From Bradyrhizobium glycinis (GTDB lineage: Bacteria > Pseudomonadota > Alphaproteobacteria > Rhizobiales > Xanthobacteraceae), in contig NZ_JACCHQ010000008.1 in assembly GCF_016031655.1 (NCBI RefSeq), positions 292,500-356,499 on the forward strand: DNA of 64,000 nucleotides, given 5' to 3'. The position numbers and the translations under genes were made by a program. Each line of letters opens with the position of its first letter. The first letter of the stretch is position 1. Below are positions 26,012 to 35,288 of the stretch, piece after piece. Under the pieces are notes generated by a model. It was not told the DNA's origin. It was given only the letters and a program-made list of their open reading frames with translations, and made no database searches.

Positions 26012-27241
26012 CTACTCCGCCGCCAGCGACTTGGCGCGCAGCGGCAGGCCGAGGCGGTCCCACACTTGCAGCAGCGCTTCGGCGAGCTGATCGATCAGGC
26101 CGTCGTCGTGATAGGGCGAGGGCGTGATGCGCAGGCGCTCGGTGCCCTTGGCGACGGTCGGATAGTTGATCGGCTGGATGTAGATTCCGTGATGTTCGAG
26201 CAGCAGGTCGGAAGCCTGCTTGCACTTCTCGGGATCGCCCACGAACAGCGGTACGATGTGGGTGTCGCTCGACATCACCGGCAGGCCGGCGGCATTGAGG
26301 ATCGCCTTGACGCGGGCGGCGCGGTCCTGGTGGCGCTCGCGCTCCCAGCTCGACGTCTTCAGGTGCCTGATCGCGGCGGTCGCGGCCGAGCAGACCGCCG
26401 GCGGCAGCGCGGTGGTGAAGATGAAGCCCGGCGCATAGGAGCGCACGGCGTCGACGATCTGGCCGTTGGCGGCGATGTAGCCGCCGAGACAGCCGAACGC
26501 CTTGGCCAGCGTGCCCTCGAGAATGTCGATGCGATGCATCACGCCGTCGCGCTCGGCGATGCCGCCGCCGCGCGGGCCGTACATGCCGACGGCGTGGACT
26601 TCGTCGACATAGGTCATCGCGCCATATTTCTCGGCGAGATCGCAGATCCTGGCGAGCGGCGCGACATCGCCGTCCATGGAATAGAGGCTTTCGCAGACGA
26701 TCAGCTTCGGCCGATCGGGGCCGGCCGCTTTCAACAGCTCTTCGAGATGCGCAACGTCGTTGTGGCGGAACACGATCCGCTCGCAGCCGGACTGGCGGAT
26801 GCCCTCGATCATCGAATTGTGGTTGAGCTCGTCCGATAGGATCAGGCAGTTCGGAATGAGCTTTGCGATGGTCGGGATGCCGGTCTGGTTCGAGACATAG
26901 CCCGAGGTGAACAGCAGCGCGGCTTCCTTACCGTGGAGATCGGCGAGCTCGGCTTCGAGCTGCACCAGCGGATGATGCGTGCCGGCGATGTTGCGGGTGC
27001 CGCCGGCGCCGGTGCCGACGCGCGTGGCGGTCTCGACCATGGCGCCGACCACCTTCGGATGCTGGCCCATGCCGAGATAGTCGTTGGAGCACCAGATCAC
27101 GACGTCGCGCTTGCCCTTGGGCGAGTGCCAGACCGCGTGCGGGAACCGGCCGGCCGTGCGTTCGAGGTCGGCGAACACGCGATAACGCCGCTCGGTGTGG
27201 AGACGATCGAGGGCGGAATCGAAGAATTGGGCGTAATCCAT
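26012..27241 (-). CDS. hemA: 5-Aminolevulinate synthase
   Basis: 409 residues from ATG 27241 ([23 protein letters not shown]), the size of rhizobial HemA; an in-frame ATG two codons upstream is possible. The enzyme condenses glycine and succinyl-CoA to 5-aminolevulinate, the first step of haem synthesis in alphaproteobacteria. The pyridoxal lysine lies in [14 protein letters not shown] (about residue 245), the glycine-rich loop is [16 protein letters not shown], and [12 protein letters not shown] holds the cofactor aspartate and histidine. A FixK/FNR-type box 135 bp upstream suggests induction at low oxygen. It is monocistronic. Confidence 0.97.
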   Translation of the reverse strand: MDYAQFFDSALDRLHTERRYRVFADLERTAGRFPHAVWHSPKGKRDVVIWCSNDYLGMGQHPKVVGAMVETATRVGTGAGGTRNIAGTHHPLVQLEAELADLHGKEAALLFTSGYVSNQTGIPTIAKLIPNCLILSDELNHNSMIEGIRQSGCERIVFRHNDVAHLEELLKAAGPDRPKLIVCESLYSMDGDVAPLARICDLAEKYGAMTYVDEVHAVGMYGPRGGGIAERDGVMHRIDILEGTLAKAFGCLGGYIAANGQIVDAVRSYAPGFIFTTALPPAVCSAATAAIRHLKTSSWERERHQDRAARVKAILNAAGLPVMSSDTHIVPLFVGDPEKCKQASDLLLEHHGIYIQPINYPTVAKGTERLRITPSPYHDDGLIDQLAEALLQVWDRLGLPLRAKSLAAE

Positions 27242-27375
27242 CGGCAAACCTGCAACGGAACCTGACCAAGGGGACGCGTCTACTTAGAGCTTTTCCAGCT
27301 CCAATGTCTATCAGCTATCCCACATTTGGATCTGTGGGGCATTTGGGCAAAATGCCCTATCCAGCGCGCCGCAGT

Positions 27376-27389
27376 TTGATCCCGATCAA
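27376..27389. promoter_or_regulatory. FNR/FixK box between hemA and aroQ
   Basis: TTGATCCCGATCAA is a perfect match to the TTGAT-N4-ATCAA consensus. Its centre is about 140 bp from either start codon (hemA 27241, aroQ 27518). Rhizobial FixK2 and FnrN act from about 40 bp before the transcription start. Bradyrhizobium hemA is known to be oxygen-controlled, so hemA is the likelier target. Confidence 0.7.
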
Positions 27390-27517
27390 CCCTGCGCGAC
27401 GTATCATGCTGCTCTGCACCATCTGCCGGGGCGAGGGTTCAGCTCCGGCCTTTGGTCTTCCGTCACGGCTAGGGGCGCGCTTTCCTTGCTCAACCAGGCT
27501 CTCGAAAGGACCCTTCC

Positions 27518-27949
27518 ATGAAGCGCGTGATGATCCTCCACGGTCCCAACCTCAACATGCTCGGCATCCGCGAGCCGCATATCTACGGCACGACGACGCT
27601 CGCGGAGATCAACGCGAGCTGCGAGGACGCGGCCGCCAGGCTCGGCCTTAAACTCGCCTTCCACCAGTCCAACCATGAGGGCGTGCTGGTCGATCTGATC
27701 CAGTCGGCGCGGCAGGACGCCGACGCCATCGTCATCAATCCGGCCGGTCTCTCCTTCACCTCGGTCTCGATTATGGACGCGATCAAGACGTTCGAGGGCC
27801 CGGTGCTGGAAGTGCACATCTCCAACATCCACGCGCGTGACGAATATCACCGGCACTCCAAGATCTCGTTCGTGGCGACCGGCGTGATCTGCGGGCTCGG
27901 GCCGTTCGGCTACATCGCGGCGCTGCACGCGATCGCGAATATGAAGTGA
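27518..27949 (+). CDS. aroQ: 3-Dehydroquinate dehydratase, type II
   Basis: 143 residues, a standard type II length, started by ATG after AAAGGA. The enzyme dehydrates 3-dehydroquinate to 3-dehydroshikimate in aromatic amino-acid synthesis. The substrate loop HGPNLNMLGIREPHIYG has the catalytic tyrosine Y23 and an arginine; the catalytic base histidine is H100 (VLEVHISN), and QSNHEGVLVDLIQ and NPAGLSFTSV are as usual. It reads HGPN where most have NGPN, a small difference. The protein forms dodecamers. No accB/accC genes follow, unlike in several other rhizobia. Confidence 0.95.
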   Translation: MKRVMILHGPNLNMLGIREPHIYGTTTLAEINASCEDAAARLGLKLAFHQSNHEGVLVDLIQSARQDADAIVINPAGLSFTSVSIMDAIKTFEGPVLEVHISNIHARDEYHRHSKISFVATGVICGLGPFGYIAALHAIANMK

Positions 27950-27988
27950 GGTCTTCTCCCTCTCCGCAGGCGGAGAGAGGCGAAGAAC

Positions 27989-29050
27989 TCACGTCGTCCG
28001 AAACTGCAGCACGCCGTCCTGCATCTCGGGCGTGAGGCGGCCCTCGACGATCATGTAGTTGACGTGGGCGACGAGCTCGCCGGCGGCAAAGCCCATCTGG
28101 TGCTCGTCGAGCACGTGCTTGTTGAACACGACCGGCACCAGGGCACGCGAGGTTTGCGGCACCTCGCGGCAGGCTTCCGCGATCAGGCGGCAGCGCTCCT
28201 CGTGATGGTCGGCGAGCTGCTTGATCCGGGTCTTCAATCCGTAGAACGGCACGCCATGGCCAGGCAGCACCAGCACGTCATAGGGCAGCGTCGTGGTGAG
28301 GCTGGCGAGCGAAGCCAGATATTCGCCGAGCGAGTTCTGGTCGGGCTCGACCGCCCAGACGCTGACATTCGGCGAAATCTTGCTCAGTACCTGGTCGGCG
28401 GAGAGGAACAGCTTGTCGTCGGCGCAATACAGCATCACCTGGTCGAGCGCGTGGCCGCCGCCGGTGATGACCTTGAAGCGGCGCGTGCCGATCACGACGT
28501 CGTCGCCATGCGAGATGCGGCGGTAGGACGGCGGCAGCACCGAGACGCGCTTCAGATAATCCTGGCCGCGGCCGAGCAGCTTTTCGGTGAGCGACTCGTC
28601 CATGCCATGGCGGCGGAAGAACAGCCGCTGCGCCTCGCGCCGCTCCTCGGTGCCGCGGTTCTGGTGATAGACCGATTGCAGATATTCGACCTGCGACATC
28701 ACCAGCGGGCAGCCGAACCGCTCGACGATCCACCCGGCGAGGCCGACGTGATCGGGATGGGAGTGGGTGACGATGAGGCGCGTGATGTTGACGCCTTTCA
28801 GCGGTCCGTCGAACAGCTTCGTCCAGGCCTCGATCGTCTCCTCGTTGCCGAAGCCGGCATCGATCATCGCATAGCCGTCGCCATCGGCGAGCAGGTAGAT
28901 GTTCACGTGGTTGAGGCGGAACGGCAGCTTCAGCCGCGCCCACAACACGCCGGGCCGGACCTCGACCACCTGGTCGGGGCCGGGATGCTGTTCCCAGGGG
29001 TAGCGCAGGGCCTCGGCCGAGGACTGTGCGGTGTCGGTTTTTGAATGCAT
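27989..29050 (-). CDS. Metallo-beta-lactamase-fold hydrolase
   Basis: 353 residues. The zinc site motif HxHxDH is present as THSHPDHVGLAGW, with later ligand candidates in GGGHALDQVMLYC and VLPGHGVPF. An early strand (LNHVNIYLLADGDGYAMIDAGFG) is the MBL opening. The C-terminal extension (LIAEACREVPQTSRALVPVVFNK ... VAHVNYMIVEGRL) is a helical winged-type domain seen in glyoxalase II-like and LACTB2-type hydrolases. A thioester or related hydrolase is likely. It is convergent with aroQ, 40 bp away. Confidence 0.88.
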   Translation of the reverse strand: MHSKTDTAQSSAEALRYPWEQHPGPDQVVEVRPGVLWARLKLPFRLNHVNIYLLADGDGYAMIDAGFGNEETIEAWTKLFDGPLKGVNITRLIVTHSHPDHVGLAGWIVERFGCPLVMSQVEYLQSVYHQNRGTEERREAQRLFFRRHGMDESLTEKLLGRGQDYLKRVSVLPPSYRRISHGDDVVIGTRRFKVITGGGHALDQVMLYCADDKLFLSADQVLSKISPNVSVWAVEPDQNSLGEYLASLASLTTTLPYDVLVLPGHGVPFYGLKTRIKQLADHHEERCRLIAEACREVPQTSRALVPVVFNKHVLDEHQMGFAAGELVAHVNYMIVEGRLTPEMQDGVLQFRTT

Positions 29051-29172
29051 GCACTATCGGTACCCGCACATGGGGCGGGACGCCAGCCGAAAAAAGGGCG
29101 GGCCGTGGTCTCCGCATGGCGGTCATACCGGGCGGATTTTTCCGCGTGCCGATTGAAGCCTGCCAAAACGCG

Positions 29173-29264
29173 GTCATTCCGGGGCGCGCGAGAGCGCGAA
29201 CCCGGAATCCGGAGATTGTTGCACAAGATTCCGGGTTCGCCTCTTCGAGGCGCCCCGGAATGAC
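29173..29264. repeat. Palindromic repeat (GTCATTCCGGGGCGC...GCGCCCCGGAATGAC)
   Basis: GTCATTCCGGGGCG and CGCCCCGGAATGAC are inverted copies 92 bp end to end, with inner arms GAACCCGGAAT/ATTCCGGGTTC. It is a large hairpin located at the stop codon of the chemoreceptor gene, and another member of the dispersed Bradyrhizobium repeat class. Confidence 0.8.
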
Positions 29265-29266
29265 AA

Positions 29267-31411
29267 TCAGGCCGCCCGCATATCGTTGAGGAAGGCGTCG
29301 ATCTCCCCGCGCAGCATATCGGCCTCGCGCCGCAGCGCGTCCGAAGCGCCCAGCACTTCGGTAGCCGCAGCGCCGGCCTCGGCGGACGCGGTGGAGACGC
29401 CGACGATGTTGCTGGAGACCTCGCTGGTGCCGCCGGCGGCATGCTGGATGTTGCGGGCGATTTCGCGCGTGGCGGCGCCCTGCTCCTCGACCGCGGCTGC
29501 GATCGTCGTGGTGACGTCGTTGATCTCGCCGATGATCCGGCCGATGCCCTGGATGGCGCCGACCGCGGAGGTCGTGACTGACTGCATGCTGGCGATCTGG
29601 GTGCGGATCTCGTCGGTTGCCTTGGCGGTCTGGCTCGCGAGACTCTTCACCTCGGAGGCGACCACCGCGAAGCCGCGGCCGGCCTCGCCGGCGCGCGCCG
29701 CCTCGATGGTGGCGTTGAGGGCGAGCAGATTGGTCTGCGAGGCGATGGTCTGGATCAGGTCGACGACGACGCTGATGCGGCTCGCGCTGTCGGCAAGGCT
29801 CTGCACCGTGGCGTCGGTCGCTCCCGCTTCGTCGACCGCCTTTTTGGCGATCTCGGCGGAGGTCACGACCTGACGGCTGATCTCCTGGATCGAGGAGGAC
29901 AGCTGCTCGGTGCCGGCCGACACGGTCTGCACGTTCACCGACGTCTCTTCCGCCGCGGAGGCGACCGCGTTGACCAGCGCGTTGGACTGGTCGGCGGTGT
30001 TCGACATGCTCTGCGCGGTCGATTGCATCGAATTGGCCGATTGCGCCAGATTGTCGAGCGCGGAGCGCACCGTGCTTTCGAATTGGGCGATCTTCGCTTC
30101 CATGCGCGCGGCCCGTTCGGCCTTGGCGATACGATCCTTGTCCTGCTCGTTGGTCAGCGCGCGGGTCTCGATCATGCTCTCCCGGAACACCTGCAGCGTG
30201 TTCGCCATCACGGAGATTTCGTCGTTGTGGTTCTTCGAGCGGTAGATCTCGGTTTCGAGATCGCCGTTGGCGAGCAGCTGCATCGACTGTTGCAAGGCGC
30301 CGATCCGGCGCAGGATGTTGCGGCCGACATAGAGCCAGACGAACAGCGCCGAGCCGACCAGCATCAGCGCGCCGAGCGCCAGCATGACTGACGTCGCGAG
30401 CGAAATCTCCTGCCGCGCCTGGAAGGTCGAGGCGTTGGTCTCTTTCTGCACGCCGTCGACGAGCTGCTGCACGCTGATGCCGAGGCCGACATTGAGCTTG
30501 CGCGTCTCGTCCAGGATGGTCTGGCCGTAATCGATGGAGTCGAGCTCCTTCTCGCGCAGATTGAACACGCCGGTCTTGCCGGTGCCGAGCGCGAGCAGCT
30601 TTTCCGCGGTTTCGCGCAGCATCTTGTTGCCCTGATTGTCTGGCAACAGGTCGAGGTTCGATCGCAGGCGTCCCTGCGCCGTCTTGAATTCCTTCTGGAT
30701 GTCGTCGAGCTTGTCGCTGGTGCTCGCCGAAAGCGCCGCGCTCATGTTGGCGGCGGCGAGATTGCCGCTGGCGACGACGTTGCCGAGCTGACCGACGGTC
30801 TGCGCGGCGTCGGTTGCATCCGCGGCGGACAGGTCGGCTGAACCGAGAATGGCATTGACGCGGGTCTGCGCGTCCAGCATCGCCGGGCTGGCTGCCCCGA
30901 CGAACGCGCCCTGCGCGGTGCGAAGCGCGTCATATTGCTTCTCGTGCAGAGCCGCGATGTCGAGCCGTTCGCGGGCGGCCTTGGTCAGGCTCTGAGCCGC
31001 CTCGTTGATGCTCTTCATCGTATCGCTGAGCCCTGAAACGACGCTCTTGTCGCCGCCGAGCTCGATGATCTCGTTGAGCTTCTGCTGCGTCTGCTCCTGC
31101 AATTCCCTGAGCTTCTTGGTACGTTCGTTCAGGGCGTCGTCGCTCTGCGCCGCAAGCAGGGCCGGTCCTTGCGCCGCGAGGCTCGCACTCAGCGCCGACA
31201 ATTGCAGGCTGGCGGAAAGGCGCGGAATGTCCCGTCCGCTCAGTTCAGTCATGCGTCCGCCGAGATTCTGCAGCGCAAGCCCGGCGCCGGCCGCGATCAC
31301 GAGACCCATGCCCGCGATCAAGATGAAGGCCGCGAACAGGCTGCCGCGCACGCCCCATTTCGGCATTTTGAAACGCGGCTTGAAACGGCCGAGACTGAAA
31401 CGGATCGCCAT
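29267..31411 (-). CDS. Methyl-accepting chemotaxis protein
   Basis: 714 residues. Membrane helix 1 is near residues 24-46 ([24 protein letters not shown]) and helix 2 near 340-362 ([25 protein letters not shown]). The periplasmic sensor of about 290 residues is helical, with no named domain. HAMP follows ([36 protein letters not shown]). The signalling core is intact: the hairpin tip [34 protein letters not shown] contacts CheA and CheW. It lacks the NWETF-type tail for CheR. No chemotaxis genes are next to it. Confidence 0.93.
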   Translation of the reverse strand: MAIRFSLGRFKPRFKMPKWGVRGSLFAAFILIAGMGLVIAAGAGLALQNLGGRMTELSGRDIPRLSASLQLSALSASLAAQGPALLAAQSDDALNERTKKLRELQEQTQQKLNEIIELGGDKSVVSGLSDTMKSINEAAQSLTKAARERLDIAALHEKQYDALRTAQGAFVGAASPAMLDAQTRVNAILGSADLSAADATDAAQTVGQLGNVVASGNLAAANMSAALSASTSDKLDDIQKEFKTAQGRLRSNLDLLPDNQGNKMLRETAEKLLALGTGKTGVFNLREKELDSIDYGQTILDETRKLNVGLGISVQQLVDGVQKETNASTFQARQEISLATSVMLALGALMLVGSALFVWLYVGRNILRRIGALQQSMQLLANGDLETEIYRSKNHNDEISVMANTLQVFRESMIETRALTNEQDKDRIAKAERAARMEAKIAQFESTVRSALDNLAQSANSMQSTAQSMSNTADQSNALVNAVASAAEETSVNVQTVSAGTEQLSSSIQEISRQVVTSAEIAKKAVDEAGATDATVQSLADSASRISVVVDLIQTIASQTNLLALNATIEAARAGEAGRGFAVVASEVKSLASQTAKATDEIRTQIASMQSVTTSAVGAIQGIGRIIGEINDVTTTIAAAVEEQGAATREIARNIQHAAGGTSEVSSNIVGVSTASAEAGAAATEVLGASDALRREADMLRGEIDAFLNDMRAA

Positions 31412-31519
31412 CGAAATTCCCCCACGCCCTTGCTTATGTTTTGTGACGGGGAGTATCGGCCAGGGCGGTTAAAAAATCGCAATCGCTGCAATCGGTTGCG
31501 CGCGGTCCGCAGAACGAAA

Positions 31520-31550
31520 AAGAGGGGGCCGGCAGTGTCGCCGGCCCCCC
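31520..31550 (-). terminator. Rho-independent terminator of the porin gene
   Basis: A 10-bp stem (GGGGGCCGGC / GCCGGCCCCC) around AGTGTC lies 26 bp past the outer-membrane protein stop. On the minus strand it is followed by TCTTTTTCG. Confidence 0.85.
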
Positions 31551-31575
31551 GTCACGATAATGTTTTGCTAACCGA

Positions 31576-32301
31576 TCAGTAGCGCGCGACAGCCGAGCTT
31601 GCCCAGTTGAAGCGATAGTTGACGCCCGCCTTGAAGGTATGGTCGTCGGTGGTGAAGGCACCGGTGCCCGCGAGCGGGCCGGCGGTGAAGCTCGCGTCGC
31701 CGAAATTGTAGTACTGGTACTCGGCCTTGGCCGACCAATTCGGGGCGAACATGTATTCGAGGCCGGCGCCAACGGTGTAGCCGTTGCGATGATCGCCCGT
31801 GATGATGAAGGCGGTCGGCACGCCGCCGACGGTGACCTTCTCGTTGTTGTCCGAATAGGCGTAGCCGCCCTTCACATAGACCAGGCCGGGACCCCAGGTG
31901 TAGCCGACGCGGCCGGTGATCGAGCCGAGGCCGCGCTGGTCGTTGGTGTAGGCGATGCCACCCGGGAACACCGCGCCGACGCTGCCGGAGAGCCAGGAAT
32001 ACTGGCCTTCGACGCCGACCACGAAGTTCGGGTTGAACTGCCAGTCCGCACCGACCTGGACGCCGCCGAGGAAGCGGCCGTTGCCGTTGTTGCCGGTGGA
32101 GAGGCCGTTGAAATTGTTGTCGCTGGAGAACGCGCCGCCGACATGGGCGCCGAGATAGAAGCCCGTCCAATTGTAGATCGGCGCGGCGTAGGCCGGCGCC
32201 GGCGTCTTGTAATAATTGCGGTTGCCGAGATCGGCGCCAACGGCCGGCGCGGACGCGCCCACCACGAGCAGCGCAACAGCCGCAAACAGAATCTTCTTCA
32301 T
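31576..32301 (-). CDS. Omp25/RopB-like outer-membrane beta-barrel protein
   Basis: 241 residues from ATG 32301; six upstream codons in frame have no ribosome site. Signal peptide KKILFAAVALLVVGASAPAVGA is followed by YNWTGFYLGAHVGGAF, the rhizobial OMP25/Omp31 opening. The barrel strands alternate (VGVEGQYSWLSGSVG, GRVGYTWGPGLVYVKGGYAYS, AKAEYQYYNFG) and the C terminus is FNWASSAVARY, ending in an aromatic residue as barrels do. Such proteins are abundant structural and surface components, often induced by stress. It has its own terminator, so it is monocistronic. Upstream, 32302-32524 (223 bp) is AT-richer and should hold its promoter. Confidence 0.9.
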   Translation of the reverse strand: MKKILFAAVALLVVGASAPAVGADLGNRNYYKTPAPAYAAPIYNWTGFYLGAHVGGAFSSDNNFNGLSTGNNGNGRFLGGVQVGADWQFNPNFVVGVEGQYSWLSGSVGAVFPGGIAYTNDQRGLGSITGRVGYTWGPGLVYVKGGYAYSDNNEKVTVGGVPTAFIITGDHRNGYTVGAGLEYMFAPNWSAKAEYQYYNFGDASFTAGPLAGTGAFTTDDHTFKAGVNYRFNWASSAVARY

Positions 32302-32524
32302 CGTCTTGAACTCCAACACGTAAGGTCCCGGCAGGCGCGTTTTCTGCGCTGCATTGGTTTTGCAGATAGCTCGCTTTTGACGAAAATGCTGTCACATCCG
32401 TGGCACAGCGACAGCCAACGTAACTTGTTGGGCCGTAAATGATTTTTGTGCTTAATGGCGGCTTAAGAAGTGGTGAAGGAAGGCTTAACGGCGCGCTCTG
32501 TCGGTAACTTGCACGCGCCTCGCG

Positions 32525-32845
32525 TTAACCAAGACGCCGCCGCGCCTCATCGCGCATCTGCGCGCGAAAGGCGGCGCGCTTTGCCGGCCTGTCTTCCTCC
32601 CGCACGTCGTGTCGATCGAAGATGTCGAACTTCTCCAGGATCGGATAGCGCTCGCTCGCCATCGCGAGCACGCGCAGTATCCTGGTCCCCTCCGGCGTCG
32701 GGCCGCTGACCTCCCAGCGCCGGATGGTGTCGGCCCCGCCTCTCTCCGGCAATCCGCAAAGCTTGGCCATGTCGGCCGCGCTGAGCTTGCGCTCGAGGGC
32801 GTCGGAGAGGTCGTTGCGAAGCTGCTTCAGTTCGGCGCCGGTCAT
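32525..32845 (-). CDS. Small HTH protein (helix-turn-helix, XRE-like)
   Basis: 106 residues from ATG 32845. LKQLRNDLSDALERKLSAADMAKLCGLPERGGADTIRRWEVSGPTPEGTRILRVLAMAS resembles a Cro/XRE HTH with a W-E-x-S-G-P pattern near residue 40-46, where RxWExGxxxP is usual for DNA-binding HTH_3. The C terminus (EKFDIFDRHDVREEDRPAKRAAFRAQMRDEARRRLG) is charged and helical. It may be a repressor or a phage-type regulator. No neighbouring operator is obvious. Confidence 0.6.
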   Translation of the reverse strand: MTGAELKQLRNDLSDALERKLSAADMAKLCGLPERGGADTIRRWEVSGPTPEGTRILRVLAMASERYPILEKFDIFDRHDVREEDRPAKRAAFRAQMRDEARRRLG

Positions 32846-33034
32846 GCTTGCGTCCAGGGAAGTCACTGAAAGCAATGCACTAGCGCTGATTCGGGTCCAT
32901 CCGAAGGCGGCCGAAAGCGCCGCGCTTCGGCACCTCCGTCCGCTCGCGGAGTTATGAAGGCAGACCCCCATGGAAATTTCCCGATCCATGAACACTTGCC
33001 ATATCGGGGCGCGTAGCGGGCGAAAGGATCAGCC

Positions 33035-33319
33035 ATGAAGACAGTCAGACTTGCCATCGCCGCGCTCGTCAGCACCGGACTGCTTGCCGCGCCTTTCGCG
33101 GCTGAAGCAAAAAAGGTCCGGTCGAGCCGGCAATACACCACTGGTGTGGTGGCTCCGACCTATAGCGGAGCCGGTGCGCCGGCCGTGCAACCGAGGGCGT
33201 CCTACGGTTCCTCCGGACAGACGGTAGGCACCGTCACGGCGCCGTCGATCGGATCATACAATTGGCCCTCGGTCGGCGTGACCAACTCGGTTCCCACCTG
33301 GAGCAACACCACGAGATAG
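33035..33319 (+). CDS. Small exported protein of unknown function
   Basis: 94 residues. Clear signal peptide (KTVRLAIAALVSTGLLAAPFAAEA) followed by a basic start (KKVRSSRQYTTG) and a Ser/Thr/Gly/Pro-rich segment (GSSGQTVGTVTAPSIGSYNWPSVGV). It lacks cysteines. Composition is like small cell-envelope proteins common in Bradyrhizobium; function unknown. Its start has GAAAGGATCAGCC upstream (AAGGA). It stands alone between divergent and convergent minus-strand genes. Confidence 0.6.
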   Translation: MKTVRLAIAALVSTGLLAAPFAAEAKKVRSSRQYTTGVVAPTYSGAGAPAVQPRASYGSSGQTVGTVTAPSIGSYNWPSVGVTNSVPTWSNTTR

Positions 33320-33353
33320 AGAAAGCTTCAGGCAGAGCGGAAGCATTGGCGGA

Positions 33354-34292
33354 TCAGCGTATGCCGCTCGCCGATCCCGAGAGCAGATAAAGCGCGATCA
33401 GCAATGTCGCGACCGACAGCATCGTCGTGATCGAGACCGTGGCGGCAACCAGCTTCTCCTCGACCTTGTGTTCATGTGCGAGGACATAGACGGTTTTCGC
33501 CGTCGGCACGGCCGCGCAGATGACCGCCGCAACCGTATAGAGAGGGGCGAGGCCGATCATGACGCTAAGTCCGTAGACGATAAGCGGCATGACCACCAGT
33601 TTCACCGCCGCGAGCGCAAACGCCACCTTCAGGTTGGACCGCAGGCCCTCGACGGACAGACCGAGCCCGATGGCAAACAGCGCGCATGGCGTGAGCGCGG
33701 CGGCGATCATGTTGAGGTAGGCCGCGACCGGTGCCGGAATCGGCAGTCCCGTCACCGCCCACGCGAGGCCGACGAACGTCGACAGCACCATCGGATTGAG
33801 CAGGATCTGCTTTGCCCCCGCAGAGTGTGCGGAGGTCGCCTGTGCATCGCGCTTTTCCAGCAGGATCACCGTGATCGGAAACATCACCGCGGCCACGAAC
33901 ACCGTCGCGACGGCCGCAGGCAGGACGGCAGGTTGGCCGTAGATCGCATGCAGGATCGGCAGTGCGACGAATCCGGTGTTGGTCATCGCGGCCGCCATCC
34001 CATGGATGGTGCTGCTGGCGAGATCGTGTTTGCCGCCTGCGCGGACCGGCACGAACACGAGCGCGAAGCAGATCAGTGAGCCGCCGCCGAATGCGAGCAG
34101 AAAGCGCCATTCCAGGAGATTGCGCGCCGGCTCCTGGGCGATCGTGACGATCAACAGCGCCGGCATCGCCACGTTGTAGGCAAAGTGGACCAGGGCATCG
34201 GCAAGCGAGCGGGAGAGATAGCCAAGCTCGCCTGCGAGCCAACCGGTGACGATAATCGCGAAGACCGGAAGAACGAGGCTGGCGACTTCCAT
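33354..34292 (-). CDS. AEC family transporter (auxin-efflux-carrier type permease)
   Basis: 312 residues, ten predicted membrane helices in two groups of five around a hydrophilic middle near residues 145-160 (LEKRDAQATSAHSAGAKQILL). N terminus VLPVFAIIVTGWLAGELGYLS and PALLIVTIA, and the second-half VKLVVMPLIVYGLSVMIGL and AVPTAKTVYVLAHEHKV are typical. Bacterial AEC carriers export or exchange malate, malonate or other small carboxylates; auxin export is not established for these. No partner gene adjoins. Confidence 0.88.
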   Translation of the reverse strand: MEVASLVLPVFAIIVTGWLAGELGYLSRSLADALVHFAYNVAMPALLIVTIAQEPARNLLEWRFLLAFGGGSLICFALVFVPVRAGGKHDLASSTIHGMAAAMTNTGFVALPILHAIYGQPAVLPAAVATVFVAAVMFPITVILLEKRDAQATSAHSAGAKQILLNPMVLSTFVGLAWAVTGLPIPAPVAAYLNMIAAALTPCALFAIGLGLSVEGLRSNLKVAFALAAVKLVVMPLIVYGLSVMIGLAPLYTVAAVICAAVPTAKTVYVLAHEHKVEEKLVAATVSITTMLSVATLLIALYLLSGSASGIR

Positions 34293-34537
34293 CCGGCGTC
34301 CCCCTTGCTGCGAATGGCCGCAACGAGAGGTTACTCCGGGGATGGAGTGACGTCACTGGCCAACGTTCAGCGAGCGCAGGCTGAGTGCCGTGTCTCGGAC
34401 GCGCAGCGAGCCGGGACCCAGGGGCTGCAAGACTCGGCGGTGCCAAGGGCTCCAGCTCTAAATCGCACCATTGGAAGAAGCGCTGCGCTGCGTCCGGCGC
34501 ACGAGAACGGCTTACTCCGCCGAATCGAGACGCCGGG

Positions 34538-34747
34538 TTAGATCCCGCGGCCGGCCTGTTGGCCGATCACGCAGCGCCAGGCCGCCAAGCGCTCGGCCGG
34601 ATGCTGGTTCATCCATTCGGCGAGCTGCGGTGCGCCCATCAGGCAGGACTGCACCGAGATTTGCGCGAAGTCCGACGTGGTGACGATCTGCTCGTGACAA
34701 TTGGAGGGAGAGGCGAGGCTGCAAAGCACGGCGATGATCTTGATCAC
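34538..34747 (-). CDS. Small protein of unknown function (cysteine-bearing)
   Basis: 69 residues, starting at GTG 34747 in a 4-bp overlap (GTGA) with the stop of the upstream small gene. The N terminus (IKIIAVLCSLASPSNC) is hydrophobic and could be a weak export signal. Three cysteines (SNCHEQ, QSCLMG, WRCVIG) with even spacing recall a family of small periplasmic proteins. Translation coupling with the 58-residue gene supports reality. Function unknown. Confidence 0.55.
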   Translation of the reverse strand: MIKIIAVLCSLASPSNCHEQIVTTSDFAQISVQSCLMGAPQLAEWMNQHPAERLAAWRCVIGQQAGRGI

Positions 34748-34920
34748 GATACGTTACCTCCGTCGCGGCCGATGAACGGACGACCGATCGCCGGCTTTCC
34801 CCGGCCCTCGTCCGCCGGATCGGCCGGCGGGAAGATGCTGTCGTAGATCGCGCGCGCTTCCTGGATGAGACGCGTTCGCTCGCGCTCGGACTTCGAGACA
34901 AATCGAATAACTTCGCCCAT
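34744..34920 (-). CDS. Short charged protein of unknown function
   Basis: 58 residues, ATG 34920. It begins MGEVIRFVSKSERERTRLIQEARAIYDSIF, a charged helix, and then PPADPADEGRGKPAIGRPFIGRDGG, proline and glycine rich. Short proteins beginning MGEVIRFVSKSERERTRLI occur widely in Bradyrhizobium (from memory). The overlap with the next gene argues for a two-gene operon. Confidence 0.6.
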   Translation of the reverse strand: MGEVIRFVSKSERERTRLIQEARAIYDSIFPPADPADEGRGKPAIGRPFIGRDGGNVS

Positions 34921-35288
34921 GTTGGCTCCGAATATCAGTGTGAGTCCGTCATGAGATGACGTCGATCATTCAAACGTCATCTATGGTGACGCCTTCAGCT
35001 TTGAAGCGGCGGGTCCGGTCACGACCGATAAAAAGCGCGTGACCGCGCCGCGCAATTCCCAGAATCCCGGCGTGTCTCACTTGCCGGGTTGTGGAGCTGC
35101 CCACCACGTCACGTTCGTTGTACGGCGCCAGCCGCGACGAGCGAGTATTGGCGTCAACTCAGCCCTTGCCGACATGAGCAAGGATGGTCTCACGAAAGCA
35201 AATGCCGCCAGATCGAATAGGTTTCGTCTCGCTCGGCGTGCAAGTTTTTGGAACAATCACGAAGATCAATGAACGAGGACGAACCGTC
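34921..35288. other. Intergenic stretch, 368 bp, no gene seen
   Basis: This holds the promoter region of the preceding small-gene pair and the 3' end of the ABC transporter operon. Inverted repeat GGTCACGACC-type short arms exist near 35016, without a U run. No clear terminator follows the ABC ATPase gene on the minus strand. Confidence 0.3.
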
